Of a stretch of 64,000 nucleotides of DNA, positions 16,722 through 24,977 are shown piece after piece. Position 1 is the first letter of the stretch, and every line of letters starts with the position of its first letter. Made by a program: the position numbers and the translations under genes. Source of the stretch: an uncultured Duncaniella sp. (GTDB taxonomy: Bacteria > Bacteroidota > Bacteroidia > Bacteroidales > Muribaculaceae); NCBI GenBank assembly GCA_910586665.1, contig CAJUIX010000007.1:74832-138831 (forward strand). Reading direction: 5' to 3'. The notes beneath the pieces were generated by a model that was not told the origin of the DNA, ran no database searches, and saw only the letters and a list, made by a program, of their open reading frames with translations.

Positions 16722-17456
16722 TTACTCTATATATGAGGCAGGTTTAAGATTCGAGGGAATTTCAAGTCGTGCGGCGGGGCGCATGAGGAGGTCAAACTCA
16801 AGCTTCTTCATGCCACTGTAGGAGTTCCAGCGCAGTTTCACCTTGGCCTTACCGTCGGCGGGAGCGGGAAGCTTGTTGAGATTGAAGGCAATCAGCACGT
16901 CGGCCTCACGCAGGGGACGGTCGCCGTTGGAATCGTGGCGCAGCTCGAAGTCGTATGGGTCGTCAGGATTGATGCCGGTGACGAGGTTGATGTAGTGAAC
17001 TCTCTGTGTATCGCCCCATGCGGTGCGCAGGCGGAGTGTGAGGTAGCCGTCCTCGGCAACAGTAACCCAGTCATTGACAATCTCTATCGGGTCATTGCCC
17101 AACTCGGCATCTTCTTCAGCGCCGAGGCTAACGACGGGGAGCTTTGTGCGGATGCTGTCGATGCGGTTGACCTGCACATTGATATCGGTAGCGTTCTCCG
17201 CATGTTTCTCAGCGCTGTAGTTGACAAGTGCACGCACTTCCTTGTCACCGAAAGGCGACGTTTTCATGTTGACTGGGTGGAGACGGGTCTTCTCGTCAAG
17301 ATTCATGACGAAGGAGCCGTCGGTCTGCGGGCACACGGTCACGAGCGCGTTGGGATAGAAAGCATAGTCGTTATCATCGTCATCGAGACATGACTGAAAC
17401 ACAAATCCGGTAGCAAGCATGACGGCCATGCTAAAGAATAGTCTTACTTTTTTCAT
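16722..17456 (-). CDS. NigD-like lipoprotein
   Basis: A 244-residue lipoprotein starting MKKVRLFFSMAVMLATGFV with lipobox FQSC, followed by an acidic surface-export-like stretch (LDDDDND). It shows the NigD-like two-domain pattern: an N-terminal OB-like part (PNALVTVCPQTDGSFVMNLD, then VRALVNYS) and a C-terminal sandwich ending MRPAARLEIPSNLKPASYIE. NigD-like proteins are common Bacteroidetes lipoproteins of unknown role. The ATG at 17456 is chosen because it directly precedes the signal sequence; the longer open frame adds 27 residues lacking any such feature. Confidence 0.8.
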   Translation of the reverse strand: MKKVRLFFSMAVMLATGFVFQSCLDDDDNDYAFYPNALVTVCPQTDGSFVMNLDEKTRLHPVNMKTSPFGDKEVRALVNYSAEKHAENATDINVQVNRIDSIRTKLPVVSLGAEEDAELGNDPIEIVNDWVTVAEDGYLTLRLRTAWGDTQRVHYINLVTGINPDDPYDFELRHDSNGDRPLREADVLIAFNLNKLPAPADGKAKVKLRWNSYSGMKKLEFDLLMRPAARLEIPSNLKPASYIE

Positions 17457-17521
17457 AAATGGTTTTATAAATGTGATTTTTGATTCGGTATCTACTATAT
17501 AAATCCACTTTTTCAGAAATC

Positions 17522-17554
17522 TTGCACGGACAGGCAAAAAAAATTTTAATTTTG
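17522..17554 (+). promoter_or_regulatory. Promoter of gluQ (near-leaderless)
   Basis: TAATTTTG at 17547-17554 matches TAnnTTTG, and TTG at 17522-17524 lies 22 bases upstream. The -7 element ends only 8 bases before the ATG at 17563. A start site at the usual distance would leave almost no 5' untranslated region. Confidence 0.6.
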
Positions 17555-17562
17555 CACTCCTA

Positions 17563-18528
17563 ATGGAAGAAAATCAACTGAAGACAGTGAAAAAAGGGCG
17601 TTTCGCCCCCTCTCCGACTGGGAGGATGCACCTCGGCAACGTATACACTGCACTCATCTCATGGCTCTCGGCCAAGAAAGGTGGCGGAAAATGGCTGCTG
17701 CGCATCGAGGACCTCGACCCGCAGCGGTCAAAGACCGAACATGCCCTCATGATAGAGGACGATCTCCATTGGCTCGGCCTCGACTGGGACGAGGGGGGAA
17801 CGGAGGAGCGCGGCGACCGCGGCCCCTACAGCCAAAGCCACCGCAGCGGCATCTATGCTTCCTATCTCGACCGGCTCAGGGCGACGGGGCTCACCTACCC
17901 CTGCTTCTGCACACGCGCCGACATCCTGTCGACCCAGGCGCCCCACCAGTCTGACGGACGCGTGATTTACGGTGGCCGCTGCCGCCCGGCATCACTCCCC
18001 TGCCTGATCCCGGAGCCGGGAAGGACACATAGCACGCGCCTGTTTATCCCTGATGAGGAGACAGTATTCACCGACATGGTCTACGGTGAGCAACGCATAC
18101 ACCTTGCCCGCGAGTGTGGCGACTTTGTCGTGCAGCGCTCCGATGGCGCGTGGGCCTACCAGCTCGCTGTGGTGGTCGACGACGCCCTCATGGGTGTCAC
18201 AGAGGTGGTCCGCGGCAACGACCTCCTCCTCTCTGCCGCGCAGCAGCTCTATCTCTACCGCCTCTTAGACCTGGAGGCCCCCACTTTCGCCCACCTCCCG
18301 CTGATATGTAACAGTGAGGGGCGCCGACTGTCGAAGCGCGACGCCTCCCTCAGCATGGCCGAACTGAGAAAACACTACAGCGCCGAATATATAACAGGCT
18401 ACACGGCATTTTTGGCAGGATTGCTCCCGGCCGCAATGCCGTGTAGACCGGATGAACTAATAGAGCTGTTTGACTGGAACAAAATTCAGCCACGAGACTC
18501 TATCTGTATAAATGACAAATTTATTTGA
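17563..18528 (+). CDS. gluQ: Glutamyl-Q tRNA(Asp) synthetase
   Basis: A 321-residue truncated glutamyl-tRNA synthetase lacking the anticodon-binding domain. It has the class I signature RFAPSPTGRMHLGN near residues 12-25, the LLRIEDLDPQRS segment, a zinc site formed by the CFC motif near residue 110 and a later YGGRC, and the KMSKS-like RLSKRD near residue 258. This is GluQ, which attaches glutamate to queuosine at position 34 of tRNA(Asp). A full-length GltX would be about 500 residues. It is a single gene between the NigD-like gene and the PUL. Confidence 0.9.
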   Translation: MEENQLKTVKKGRFAPSPTGRMHLGNVYTALISWLSAKKGGGKWLLRIEDLDPQRSKTEHALMIEDDLHWLGLDWDEGGTEERGDRGPYSQSHRSGIYASYLDRLRATGLTYPCFCTRADILSTQAPHQSDGRVIYGGRCRPASLPCLIPEPGRTHSTRLFIPDEETVFTDMVYGEQRIHLARECGDFVVQRSDGAWAYQLAVVVDDALMGVTEVVRGNDLLLSAAQQLYLYRLLDLEAPTFAHLPLICNSEGRRLSKRDASLSMAELRKHYSAEYITGYTAFLAGLLPAAMPCRPDELIELFDWNKIQPRDSICINDKFI

Positions 18529-18539
18529 TACTACTTTCG

Positions 18540-18557
18540 GACGTTGCACGCAACGTC
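18540..18557. repeat. Dispersed palindrome, copy 1
   Basis: GACGTTGC and GCAACGTC, separated by AC, form a perfect 8-base stem between the convergent gluQ and GH115 genes. The core (GGACGTTGC...GCAACGTC) recurs in related form at 31567-31640, and as GGGACGCTG...CAGCGCCCC at 22548-22573. Confidence 0.6.
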
Positions 18558-18570
18558 TCTACCCCCTGCG

Positions 18571-21156
18571 TCAGCGATACCTGGCTGTCAGGAATGAAGG
18601 GCCGACATAGCTGTCCTTCAAGCCGCCCCAGTCGAGCACGATACGCTGCACCATTATACCCGGATCGAGGGCGCGGAGATTCAGGCGGTGGAAGGATGCT
18701 CCCTTACTTACAGGGAAGGTAATCTTTGCAATAGTTGAATTGCGCAGGACATTCATCTTCCACGGGAATGACCACTCCTCGGGTATGTACTCACTGACCA
18801 CCTGCGGCGCGGAGTCAAGGCTGACACCGAAGCGCACGCCGCGTCCTTCATGGACGGGGAATATGGGGAGGGTGTAGACGTAGACCGTTACCGAATCGGC
18901 GTCAATAGCCGGAAGCATGTAGTCGACACTCAGATTATCTGTCTCAGCATCCTCCGATGCCGGGTCGCCGAGACGGAGCACCACGGAGTCATAGCCGAAG
19001 CCGTCAAGAAGTGCCACTCCCTCAGGTAGAGGCCGGAGGGCAGTCTCGCGCAGGTTGACAACATGGGATTTTTCCATAAGATACTTGCCGGCATCAACCG
19101 AGAGGTCCACTGCGCGGCTTCCCGCACCGTCAAAGATTGTAAGCTCAGGCATGAGATGATATTTGGCGCAGTAGCCCGGGGGGATAGCCATCATCCCCTT
19201 CCATTTGCCACCGAGGAGCGAATTGTAGGCGCCATTGAGAGCCGCGATGCTGTCGAAGGCCGCCTTTGACCGGGCGGCGGCCCAGTTTGCAGCCTCACGG
19301 TCAGACTTTGCTGCCATCTCGCCATTGAGCTGCGCCATAAGGAACTTGCGGTTCATCTGCCAGGCAGCCATTACGGGATAGGCAAGCATCTCGAAGAAGG
19401 CGGGACGCAGATTGGCGGGAAGTTCTGCAAGAATAGCATCGCAGCGGTCGGAGATGCGGCTGTAGTCGGCTATGCGCTGCTGGGCGTCGTTGTAGTCAGT
19501 GAATGAAAAATCAGTCGGATGCAACTCCTCGAGGTCCTTTCGGTCCCACTCAAGCTCCCAACCCATATACTCAGGCTTGCGACTCCAGGCGAGTCGGTAG
19601 TAGTCGTCGAGGATGTTCTGAAAATCAGCACGATACTTCTCTCCAAAGATTTTTGCGAGGTAGGCTGCCTGGTGGCCGTTGATATTCTTGAAATCAAAGC
19701 TGCCGAAGTCCCAGGCCATCTCGCAGAAGGTCTGTATGTCAAGCTCGGCAGGCTTTATATCGCCAACGTTGAGGAGCCAGTAGCGCGTCGCGCCCATGTC
19801 GTAAGCCTTCTTCAATTCCTCATACATCAGCGCCGGAGGCGTCGTGCAGAGCCAGAGGTAGTCATGCGGTGTGCCAAGGTAGGAGGTATGATAGTAGACA
19901 CCGGCCTCCCCTGCCCTCTTGCGCTCCTGCGGGGTGCTGAGGCGCTTCATATAGCCGTAGTTGTCGTCGGGCCATACGATTGTCACGTCGTCAGGCACCT
20001 CGAGTCCGGCCTGATAGAGGTCAAGAGTCTCCTTATAGGGTACAAATATCTGCGGGACCTCATCGGCACTGCGTCCGAGGTGCTTTTCAAGTATGGCACG
20101 CTGGTCGCGCATCACATCACCCAGGATTTCGATGCGGTCGGCCACACTCATGTTGCCTCGCATACCCTCGTCATGGACTCCGCGCATTGCCACGGTGTAG
20201 ATATTTTCGAAGGGAGCAGCCTCGGCCACACGAGAGTCAAACTTATTATAAATCACATCGCGGTTGGTGCGGTAGTTCCACTCGCCGTCACGCTTGCTGT
20301 CCCACTCCGACTTGGCCGCATTGTTGAAGAGCAACGGCTCACAGTGGGAGGTAGTTATAATGATACCAAAGGTGTCGGCCACAAGCTTGCTCGCGGGGTG
20401 AGAGTAGAAAGCCCCTGTACAGCTGTGCATGGCAGGGGCGAGCATGTTGGCTTTCAGGCGCAGGAGCAACTCGCAGACCCTCGCATAGGTGCGCGGTCCT
20501 ATGTCGCCGAGCTCACTCCCATAAGTCTTAGCCGCCCAGGGCTTAAGACCCCAGTCCTCATCGTTGATGAAGAGGCCGCGATACTTGATAGTCGGTGTCT
20601 TTGATACCATGTCGGCTGACAGCCAAAGATTCTCACTTTTCCGGGCGGGGACGTCGGCCCACCACACCCACGGCTCCACGCCAATGTTCTCGCTCAGGGT
20701 CATGGCGCCGTAGGCGGTGCCGCGACGGTCGCTGCCGGCGATGACGAGGAGCTTCTCAGTCCCGATGTAGGGTGAGGGGATGGTCTTTACAATAAAGCGC
20801 TCCCAGCCGCCGGATATAGCGCTGACGTCGAGACGCTCCTCTTTGACGAGGGCATCAATCAATTTGCTTCGTCCGACAGTGCCGATTACTATTACATTCT
20901 TACCACTGATGGCTCCCGTGATAGCCGGGCGCGAGCCGGTAACGGCCTCGATGTCCCCCGCAAGCATGGCGGCAACCTTAGTAACCACTATATGGTCTAC
21001 TTCATCGACGGCTATAGCTGCGTCTGCTATCGGGAAGGCTTCCGGCAGCGACTTATGGCTGATACTGATGCCGTCCGCGGCACGAAGAGCCGCTATCTGA
21101 AAAAACGCCACGGCAAGGATTAGCGCAAGCCGTGGCATGGTGAAGTTAATTTTCAT
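18571..21156 (-). CDS. GH115 alpha-glucuronidase (first copy)
   Basis: An 861-residue secreted protein with signal peptide (MKINFTMPRLALILAVAFFQ). It matches GH115, which removes glucuronic or 4-O-methylglucuronic acid from internal xylose residues of glucuronoxylan. Recognisable landmarks are the N-terminal nucleotide-like fold with ITGAISGKNVIVIGTVGRS and GSDRRGTAYGAMTLSENIGV, the catalytic-domain segments KYRGLFINDEDWGLKPW and VTIVWPDDNYGYMKRL, and a C-terminal beta-sandwich ending LDWGGLKDSYVGPSFL. The ATG at 21156 overlaps the stop of the GH43 gene (ATGA), indicating translational coupling. It is the last gene of the PUL's long minus-strand run and a paralog of the gene at 52145-54697. 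Confidence 0.9.
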   Translation of the reverse strand: MKINFTMPRLALILAVAFFQIAALRAADGISISHKSLPEAFPIADAAIAVDEVDHIVVTKVAAMLAGDIEAVTGSRPAITGAISGKNVIVIGTVGRSKLIDALVKEERLDVSAISGGWERFIVKTIPSPYIGTEKLLVIAGSDRRGTAYGAMTLSENIGVEPWVWWADVPARKSENLWLSADMVSKTPTIKYRGLFINDEDWGLKPWAAKTYGSELGDIGPRTYARVCELLLRLKANMLAPAMHSCTGAFYSHPASKLVADTFGIIITTSHCEPLLFNNAAKSEWDSKRDGEWNYRTNRDVIYNKFDSRVAEAAPFENIYTVAMRGVHDEGMRGNMSVADRIEILGDVMRDQRAILEKHLGRSADEVPQIFVPYKETLDLYQAGLEVPDDVTIVWPDDNYGYMKRLSTPQERKRAGEAGVYYHTSYLGTPHDYLWLCTTPPALMYEELKKAYDMGATRYWLLNVGDIKPAELDIQTFCEMAWDFGSFDFKNINGHQAAYLAKIFGEKYRADFQNILDDYYRLAWSRKPEYMGWELEWDRKDLEELHPTDFSFTDYNDAQQRIADYSRISDRCDAILAELPANLRPAFFEMLAYPVMAAWQMNRKFLMAQLNGEMAAKSDREAANWAAARSKAAFDSIAALNGAYNSLLGGKWKGMMAIPPGYCAKYHLMPELTIFDGAGSRAVDLSVDAGKYLMEKSHVVNLRETALRPLPEGVALLDGFGYDSVVLRLGDPASEDAETDNLSVDYMLPAIDADSVTVYVYTLPIFPVHEGRGVRFGVSLDSAPQVVSEYIPEEWSFPWKMNVLRNSTIAKITFPVSKGASFHRLNLRALDPGIMVQRIVLDWGGLKDSYVGPSFLTARYR

Positions 21157-22520
21157 TTTTTGAACTCCCACCAGTCGGAGTTAAACAATTTCGGGCCTTT
21201 TCGTCCGGTGAACACGAAGTAGATGTCATGCACACCTGGGATTTCAATCTTGGCATCGGTCTCGAAGCGCTTCCACTCCTCCCAGCCGCCTGTGCCGGGA
21301 ATCTCCACGCGTGCGGCCACGGGGCCAGCAACGCTGTCGAGGCGTACCTCTATGGCACCGCCACGCAGGGCGCTTGCGGCAGAGACAGCAAACTTCGATG
21401 GACCGCCGGAACCGAAGTCGACGTTGCGCACCTTAATCCAGTCGCCGTTATGGATGTCGGCCACATAGACGCCCGTCTTGGCGTTAGGCTCGGTGGTCAC
21501 GCCCTTGGAGAAAGCTATAGTCTCCGCCTCGACACGGCGGTAGGGGTTGAAGAAACCGACCGGCTTCACACCCTCCTCGGTAGCAGGGATAATCGGGAAG
21601 GTTCCGTCAGGATTATACTCAAACTCCTCAAAGGCGGCGCTGCGGCCGAAGCCACCGCCCCCCGGAAGCTTGCCGGTGTGGTAGGCGAAATATGACTTAC
21701 CCTTATAGTCGACCACGCCGCAGTGGTTGGTGAAGGAGCCGGTGTCGCTCAGAGGCATTATTTCGCCCATATAGGTCCAGGGACCGAGAGGTGAGTCGCT
21801 CATGGAGTATGCTATATGCTCGGGGACACCGCCGGCAGCATAAAGAAGATAGTACTTGTCGCCGCGATGACTGATCCAGGGGCCTTCAGTGTAACAGTCC
21901 TTGTACTTCTTATCCTTCTCACGCTTCTTGAAACTCGGAGCACCGAAGCCTTCGATTGTCTGTTCGAACTTACGCACCTCGCCGTCAATGGAAACCATGT
22001 CCTTGTTGAGCTTGGCATAGTAGATTTCGGGGTTGCCCCAGTAGATATAGGCCTGTCCGTCGTCATCGATGAAGACGGTCGGGTCAATATTGTCCCAGGA
22101 GCCGTTGTCGAAGAGAGGTTTGCCGATAGCGTCCTTGAAGGGGCCGGTCGGGCTGTCGGCCACAGCCACCCCGATAGCCATGCCGCCCGAAAGCTTGGAG
22201 TGGAGGCAGATGTACCAATAGAATTTGCCGTCGCGCTCGATGGTCTGCGCGGCCCAGGCGCGGTCGTCGCCCCACGAGAAGTCCTCGATGGCAAGCGGAG
22301 AGCCGTGGTCAAGCCAGTTGACCATGTCGGTTGTCGAATAGACGCGCCATTCCTGCATCCAGAAGAAGTCGGCTCCGTTCTCGTCATGGCCGGTGTAGAG
22401 ATAGAGGGTTCCGTCGTGCACCATAGGGGCCGGATCGGAAGTATAGCAGGTCTGCACCACCGGGTTTTGTGCCATAGCCGACATCCCGGTAGCCAGAATA
22501 AGAGTTGCTGCAAGTCTCAT
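21153..22520 (-). CDS. GH43 arabinofuranosidase/xylosidase with CBM6-like domain
   Basis: A 455-residue secreted enzyme (signal peptide to about residue 17). The five-bladed GH43 propeller occupies about residues 20-315. It contains the general base Asp in SDPAPMV, the pKa-modulating Asp in NIDPTVFIDDDG and the general acid Glu in CYTEGPWIS. From about residue 325 a CBM6-type sandwich begins (RVEAETIAFSKGV ... YFVFTG). This layout resembles xylan-debranching arabinofuranohydrolases. It overlaps the following GH115 gene by ATGA and follows the GH127 gene by 68 bases. Confidence 0.9.
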   Translation of the reverse strand: MRLAATLILATGMSAMAQNPVVQTCYTSDPAPMVHDGTLYLYTGHDENGADFFWMQEWRVYSTTDMVNWLDHGSPLAIEDFSWGDDRAWAAQTIERDGKFYWYICLHSKLSGGMAIGVAVADSPTGPFKDAIGKPLFDNGSWDNIDPTVFIDDDGQAYIYWGNPEIYYAKLNKDMVSIDGEVRKFEQTIEGFGAPSFKKREKDKKYKDCYTEGPWISHRGDKYYLLYAAGGVPEHIAYSMSDSPLGPWTYMGEIMPLSDTGSFTNHCGVVDYKGKSYFAYHTGKLPGGGGFGRSAAFEEFEYNPDGTFPIIPATEEGVKPVGFFNPYRRVEAETIAFSKGVTTEPNAKTGVYVADIHNGDWIKVRNVDFGSGGPSKFAVSAASALRGGAIEVRLDSVAGPVAARVEIPGTGGWEEWKRFETDAKIEIPGVHDIYFVFTGRKGPKLFNSDWWEFKK

Positions 22521-22547
22521 AATGTTTTAAATAATTGTAGTGGTTTG

Positions 22548-22573
22548 TAGGGACGCTGTGCGCAGCGCCCCTA
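22548..22573. repeat. Dispersed palindrome, copy 2
   Basis: TAGGGaCGCTG and CAGCGcCCCTA form a hairpin with a TGCG loop and one mismatch, in the gap between the GH127 and GH43 genes on the minus strand. The left half matches the TGTAGGGACG core of the copy at 31567-31640. Confidence 0.6.
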
Positions 22574-22588
22574 TAAAAAATGAATTTA

Positions 22589-24955
22589 TTATTTTTCGGG
22601 ACGGACGAGACGCACATGATAGACGCCGCCGGCGGTCTGACCCTTATCGCCCTTGAATTTGACTGTCACGGCCTCCTTTCCCTTAATCATCTCGGCGGGA
22701 ATAGCATACTCCTCCTCTACGAAGTTGTCCACCTTCCACTTGCCCGAGATGTCCTCCGATGTGAGGAGGGCGTCGTCGAGATAGATACCGAACTTGCGGG
22801 CACCTGACTCGTTGCCCCAGTAGCGTACGCGTAGGGCGAGGCGGTCGGCATTGCCGGTCTTCATGCGATAGGCAAAGAAACCGCCGTTGGTGGCGTCGCG
22901 CCAAGGCTCGCCGTTGAAGTTTCCGACAGCGGAACGCTCCATCTTCATGAAGTGGTCGGCCTCGGGCTGCTGCTCGCCGGTGTTTACAGCATCAACGGTG
23001 CGACGGTCGAGGGCGAGACGGCGCTCCTCGTCGCGGCGGGCGTTGTCCTTATAATTCTTATAGGCCTTCGGGGTCATGGAGAGCCAGTACATCATATAGC
23101 GCGAGTCGTGAATGTTGTAGAACGGCTCGAGAACGAGGTCGGTGAAGGGTTCGGCGAAGAGGCCCTTGACGCGGAAGGCCATTTCCTTGCCCTCGACGGG
23201 CTGCATGGCGTTGAGCTGCTTCAGGAGCTTGGAGCGCTCGCCGATGAGAAGAGGTGTATCGAAGACTGACACAAGCGGACCGTGGGCTATGTGGGCCCAA
23301 CGGCTATCATTGGCGACGAGTCCGGGCATGGGGACATCCTCGGCCACACGCGCACCCATGACTATGGGACCGCGGAGAATGGAGACGTAGCTCGGCAGGT
23401 GGGGAAGCTCCTCAATGGTCACAGACATAGGCATCTCTACCTCCACGACGTCACCCTTGCGCCACTCACGGTCGAGTGCGAGGTATGACGAGGGCTTCGA
23501 CGCGGCCTTCAAGGTCTCGCCATTGAGCTTGACGGTCATAGCCTTGCACCAGCCGGGATGACGGAGGAGGAGGCTGAACTTCACGGGCTTGTCAGTGTCT
23601 ACACTCAGGCGGGTCTTGCCGCTCACAGGGAAGTCGGTCTGCTGCATGAGCTTCACACCTTTCTCTTTCCAAGAGAGCTCGGAGGGGATGAATAGGTTGA
23701 CACGGAGGGAGTCGCCGCTGCGGGTGTAGATAAACTGGCCGTACTTGCCGTGGTTCTCCATACCTGTGCCGACGCAGCACCACATGGCGCTGTTGGGCTG
23801 CGAGTAGACGCGGTAGTGCGCGGGGCGGGCGGAGGTGAAGTAGACGTAGCCACCGTGGTCGGGGTGCTGGGTGGAGAGAATGTGGTTATAGAGGGCGCGC
23901 TCGTAAAAGTCGGCATAGCTGGCCTCGGGCGACATGCGGAAGAGACCCTCGGTCAGCTTGAGCATATTATTGGTGTTGCACGACTCGGGACCTTCGCGGT
24001 CATCGACATAGCTCTTGGCGTCGCTTGCGGCAGCGAAGTGCTCGCGACGGCTGTTGCCGCCGATAGAGAGGGAGCGCTCGTTGACCACGGTGTCCCAGAA
24101 GAAGCGCGCGGCCTTGGCATAGTCGCCGTCGTTGTCAAGCTCGGCGATGCGCTGATAGCCCACGACCTTGGGCACCTGCGTGTTGGCGTGCTTGTTGTCG
24201 AGATTGTCGACGCCGTCACGCATACTGTCGAAGAGCCAGTGGTGTGTGAAGCGCTTGGCGGCATCCATATACTTTTTGTCGCCCGTCATGGCATAGGCGT
24301 CGGCATAGACCTCATCCATGCCGCCGAACTCGTTGTCAAGCATCGATTCCATCTGCTCGTCGGAGAGATTGGAAATCACATCTATGCCCCAGTCACACAT
24401 ATCGAGGAAAAGCTCCCGACCCACTTTGGAGCCTGTGTAGACCCAGCTGTCGCGCAGGCCGGCATACATCTTGTGTAGATTGTACCAGGGCACCCAGTAT
24501 TTCCAGATCATCCCCACGTCTCCGTCGTGGATAGCCTTCCAGAGTTTCTCGCCGTCGGGGACACCGCCCACATAGCCGTCGCCACGGGCCACGGCACACA
24601 TGGCGAGCTGCCCGAGGATGTAGTCGATGCGCTCTTTGAGGGCCGGATTGCCGGTTGCGGCATAGTGGATGGCGAGGGCGGAGAGATAGTGGCCGCCGAT
24701 GTGGCCGTCAAGGCCGTCCCAGCAGCTGAAGCTCTCCCCCTTCGGCTCCAGGCCTGCGGCCTTGAGATAGGGGGCGAGCAGGCGGTCGGTGTCATAGCTC
24801 AGGAGCACGTCGACATTGAGGTCCATCGCGTGTCGGAAGGGGCTGTCGAGCAGCTTCACGTCAGAGAGGGGAAACTCATTCTCGTAGAGCACGGTCTGCG
24901 CGCCGGCTGAGGCGGCACAGAGGAGTCCGAGCACAAATAAGCACAAATGTTTCAT
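22589..24955 (-). CDS. GH127/DUF1680-family beta-L-arabinofuranosidase-like enzyme
   Basis: A 788-residue secreted protein (signal MKHLCLFVLGLLCAASAGA). The (alpha/alpha)6 domain carries the family-typical GPESCNTNNMLKLTEGL and MWCCVGTGMENHGKYGQ segments, which supply the Glu and Cys residues of the metal/cysteine active site known in GH127. A beta-sandwich follows, and a C-terminal DUF6805-like domain (residues about 690-788) ends YHVRLVRPEK. The DUF1680 superfamily also includes GH146, so the exact family and linkage are not certain. It lies 22 bases after the CE1 gene and probably removes arabinose side chains. Confidence 0.85.
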   Translation of the reverse strand: MKHLCLFVLGLLCAASAGAQTVLYENEFPLSDVKLLDSPFRHAMDLNVDVLLSYDTDRLLAPYLKAAGLEPKGESFSCWDGLDGHIGGHYLSALAIHYAATGNPALKERIDYILGQLAMCAVARGDGYVGGVPDGEKLWKAIHDGDVGMIWKYWVPWYNLHKMYAGLRDSWVYTGSKVGRELFLDMCDWGIDVISNLSDEQMESMLDNEFGGMDEVYADAYAMTGDKKYMDAAKRFTHHWLFDSMRDGVDNLDNKHANTQVPKVVGYQRIAELDNDGDYAKAARFFWDTVVNERSLSIGGNSRREHFAAASDAKSYVDDREGPESCNTNNMLKLTEGLFRMSPEASYADFYERALYNHILSTQHPDHGGYVYFTSARPAHYRVYSQPNSAMWCCVGTGMENHGKYGQFIYTRSGDSLRVNLFIPSELSWKEKGVKLMQQTDFPVSGKTRLSVDTDKPVKFSLLLRHPGWCKAMTVKLNGETLKAASKPSSYLALDREWRKGDVVEVEMPMSVTIEELPHLPSYVSILRGPIVMGARVAEDVPMPGLVANDSRWAHIAHGPLVSVFDTPLLIGERSKLLKQLNAMQPVEGKEMAFRVKGLFAEPFTDLVLEPFYNIHDSRYMMYWLSMTPKAYKNYKDNARRDEERRLALDRRTVDAVNTGEQQPEADHFMKMERSAVGNFNGEPWRDATNGGFFAYRMKTGNADRLALRVRYWGNESGARKFGIYLDDALLTSEDISGKWKVDNFVEEEYAIPAEMIKGKEAVTVKFKGDKGQTAGGVYHVRLVRPEK

Positions 24956-24977
24956 CGGTTTTAAGGTATTTTATAGG

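Noticed and set aside
19519..20604. 361-codon plus-strand open frame opposite the GH115 gene
   Set aside because: It lies antisense inside a well-supported GH115 enzyme, has no recognisable domain, and such long shadows are expected in GC-rich coding DNA.
21816..22550. 244-codon plus-strand open frame opposite the GH43 gene
   Set aside because: It is a mirror of the GH43 coding sequence, without domain, promoter or ribosome-binding evidence.
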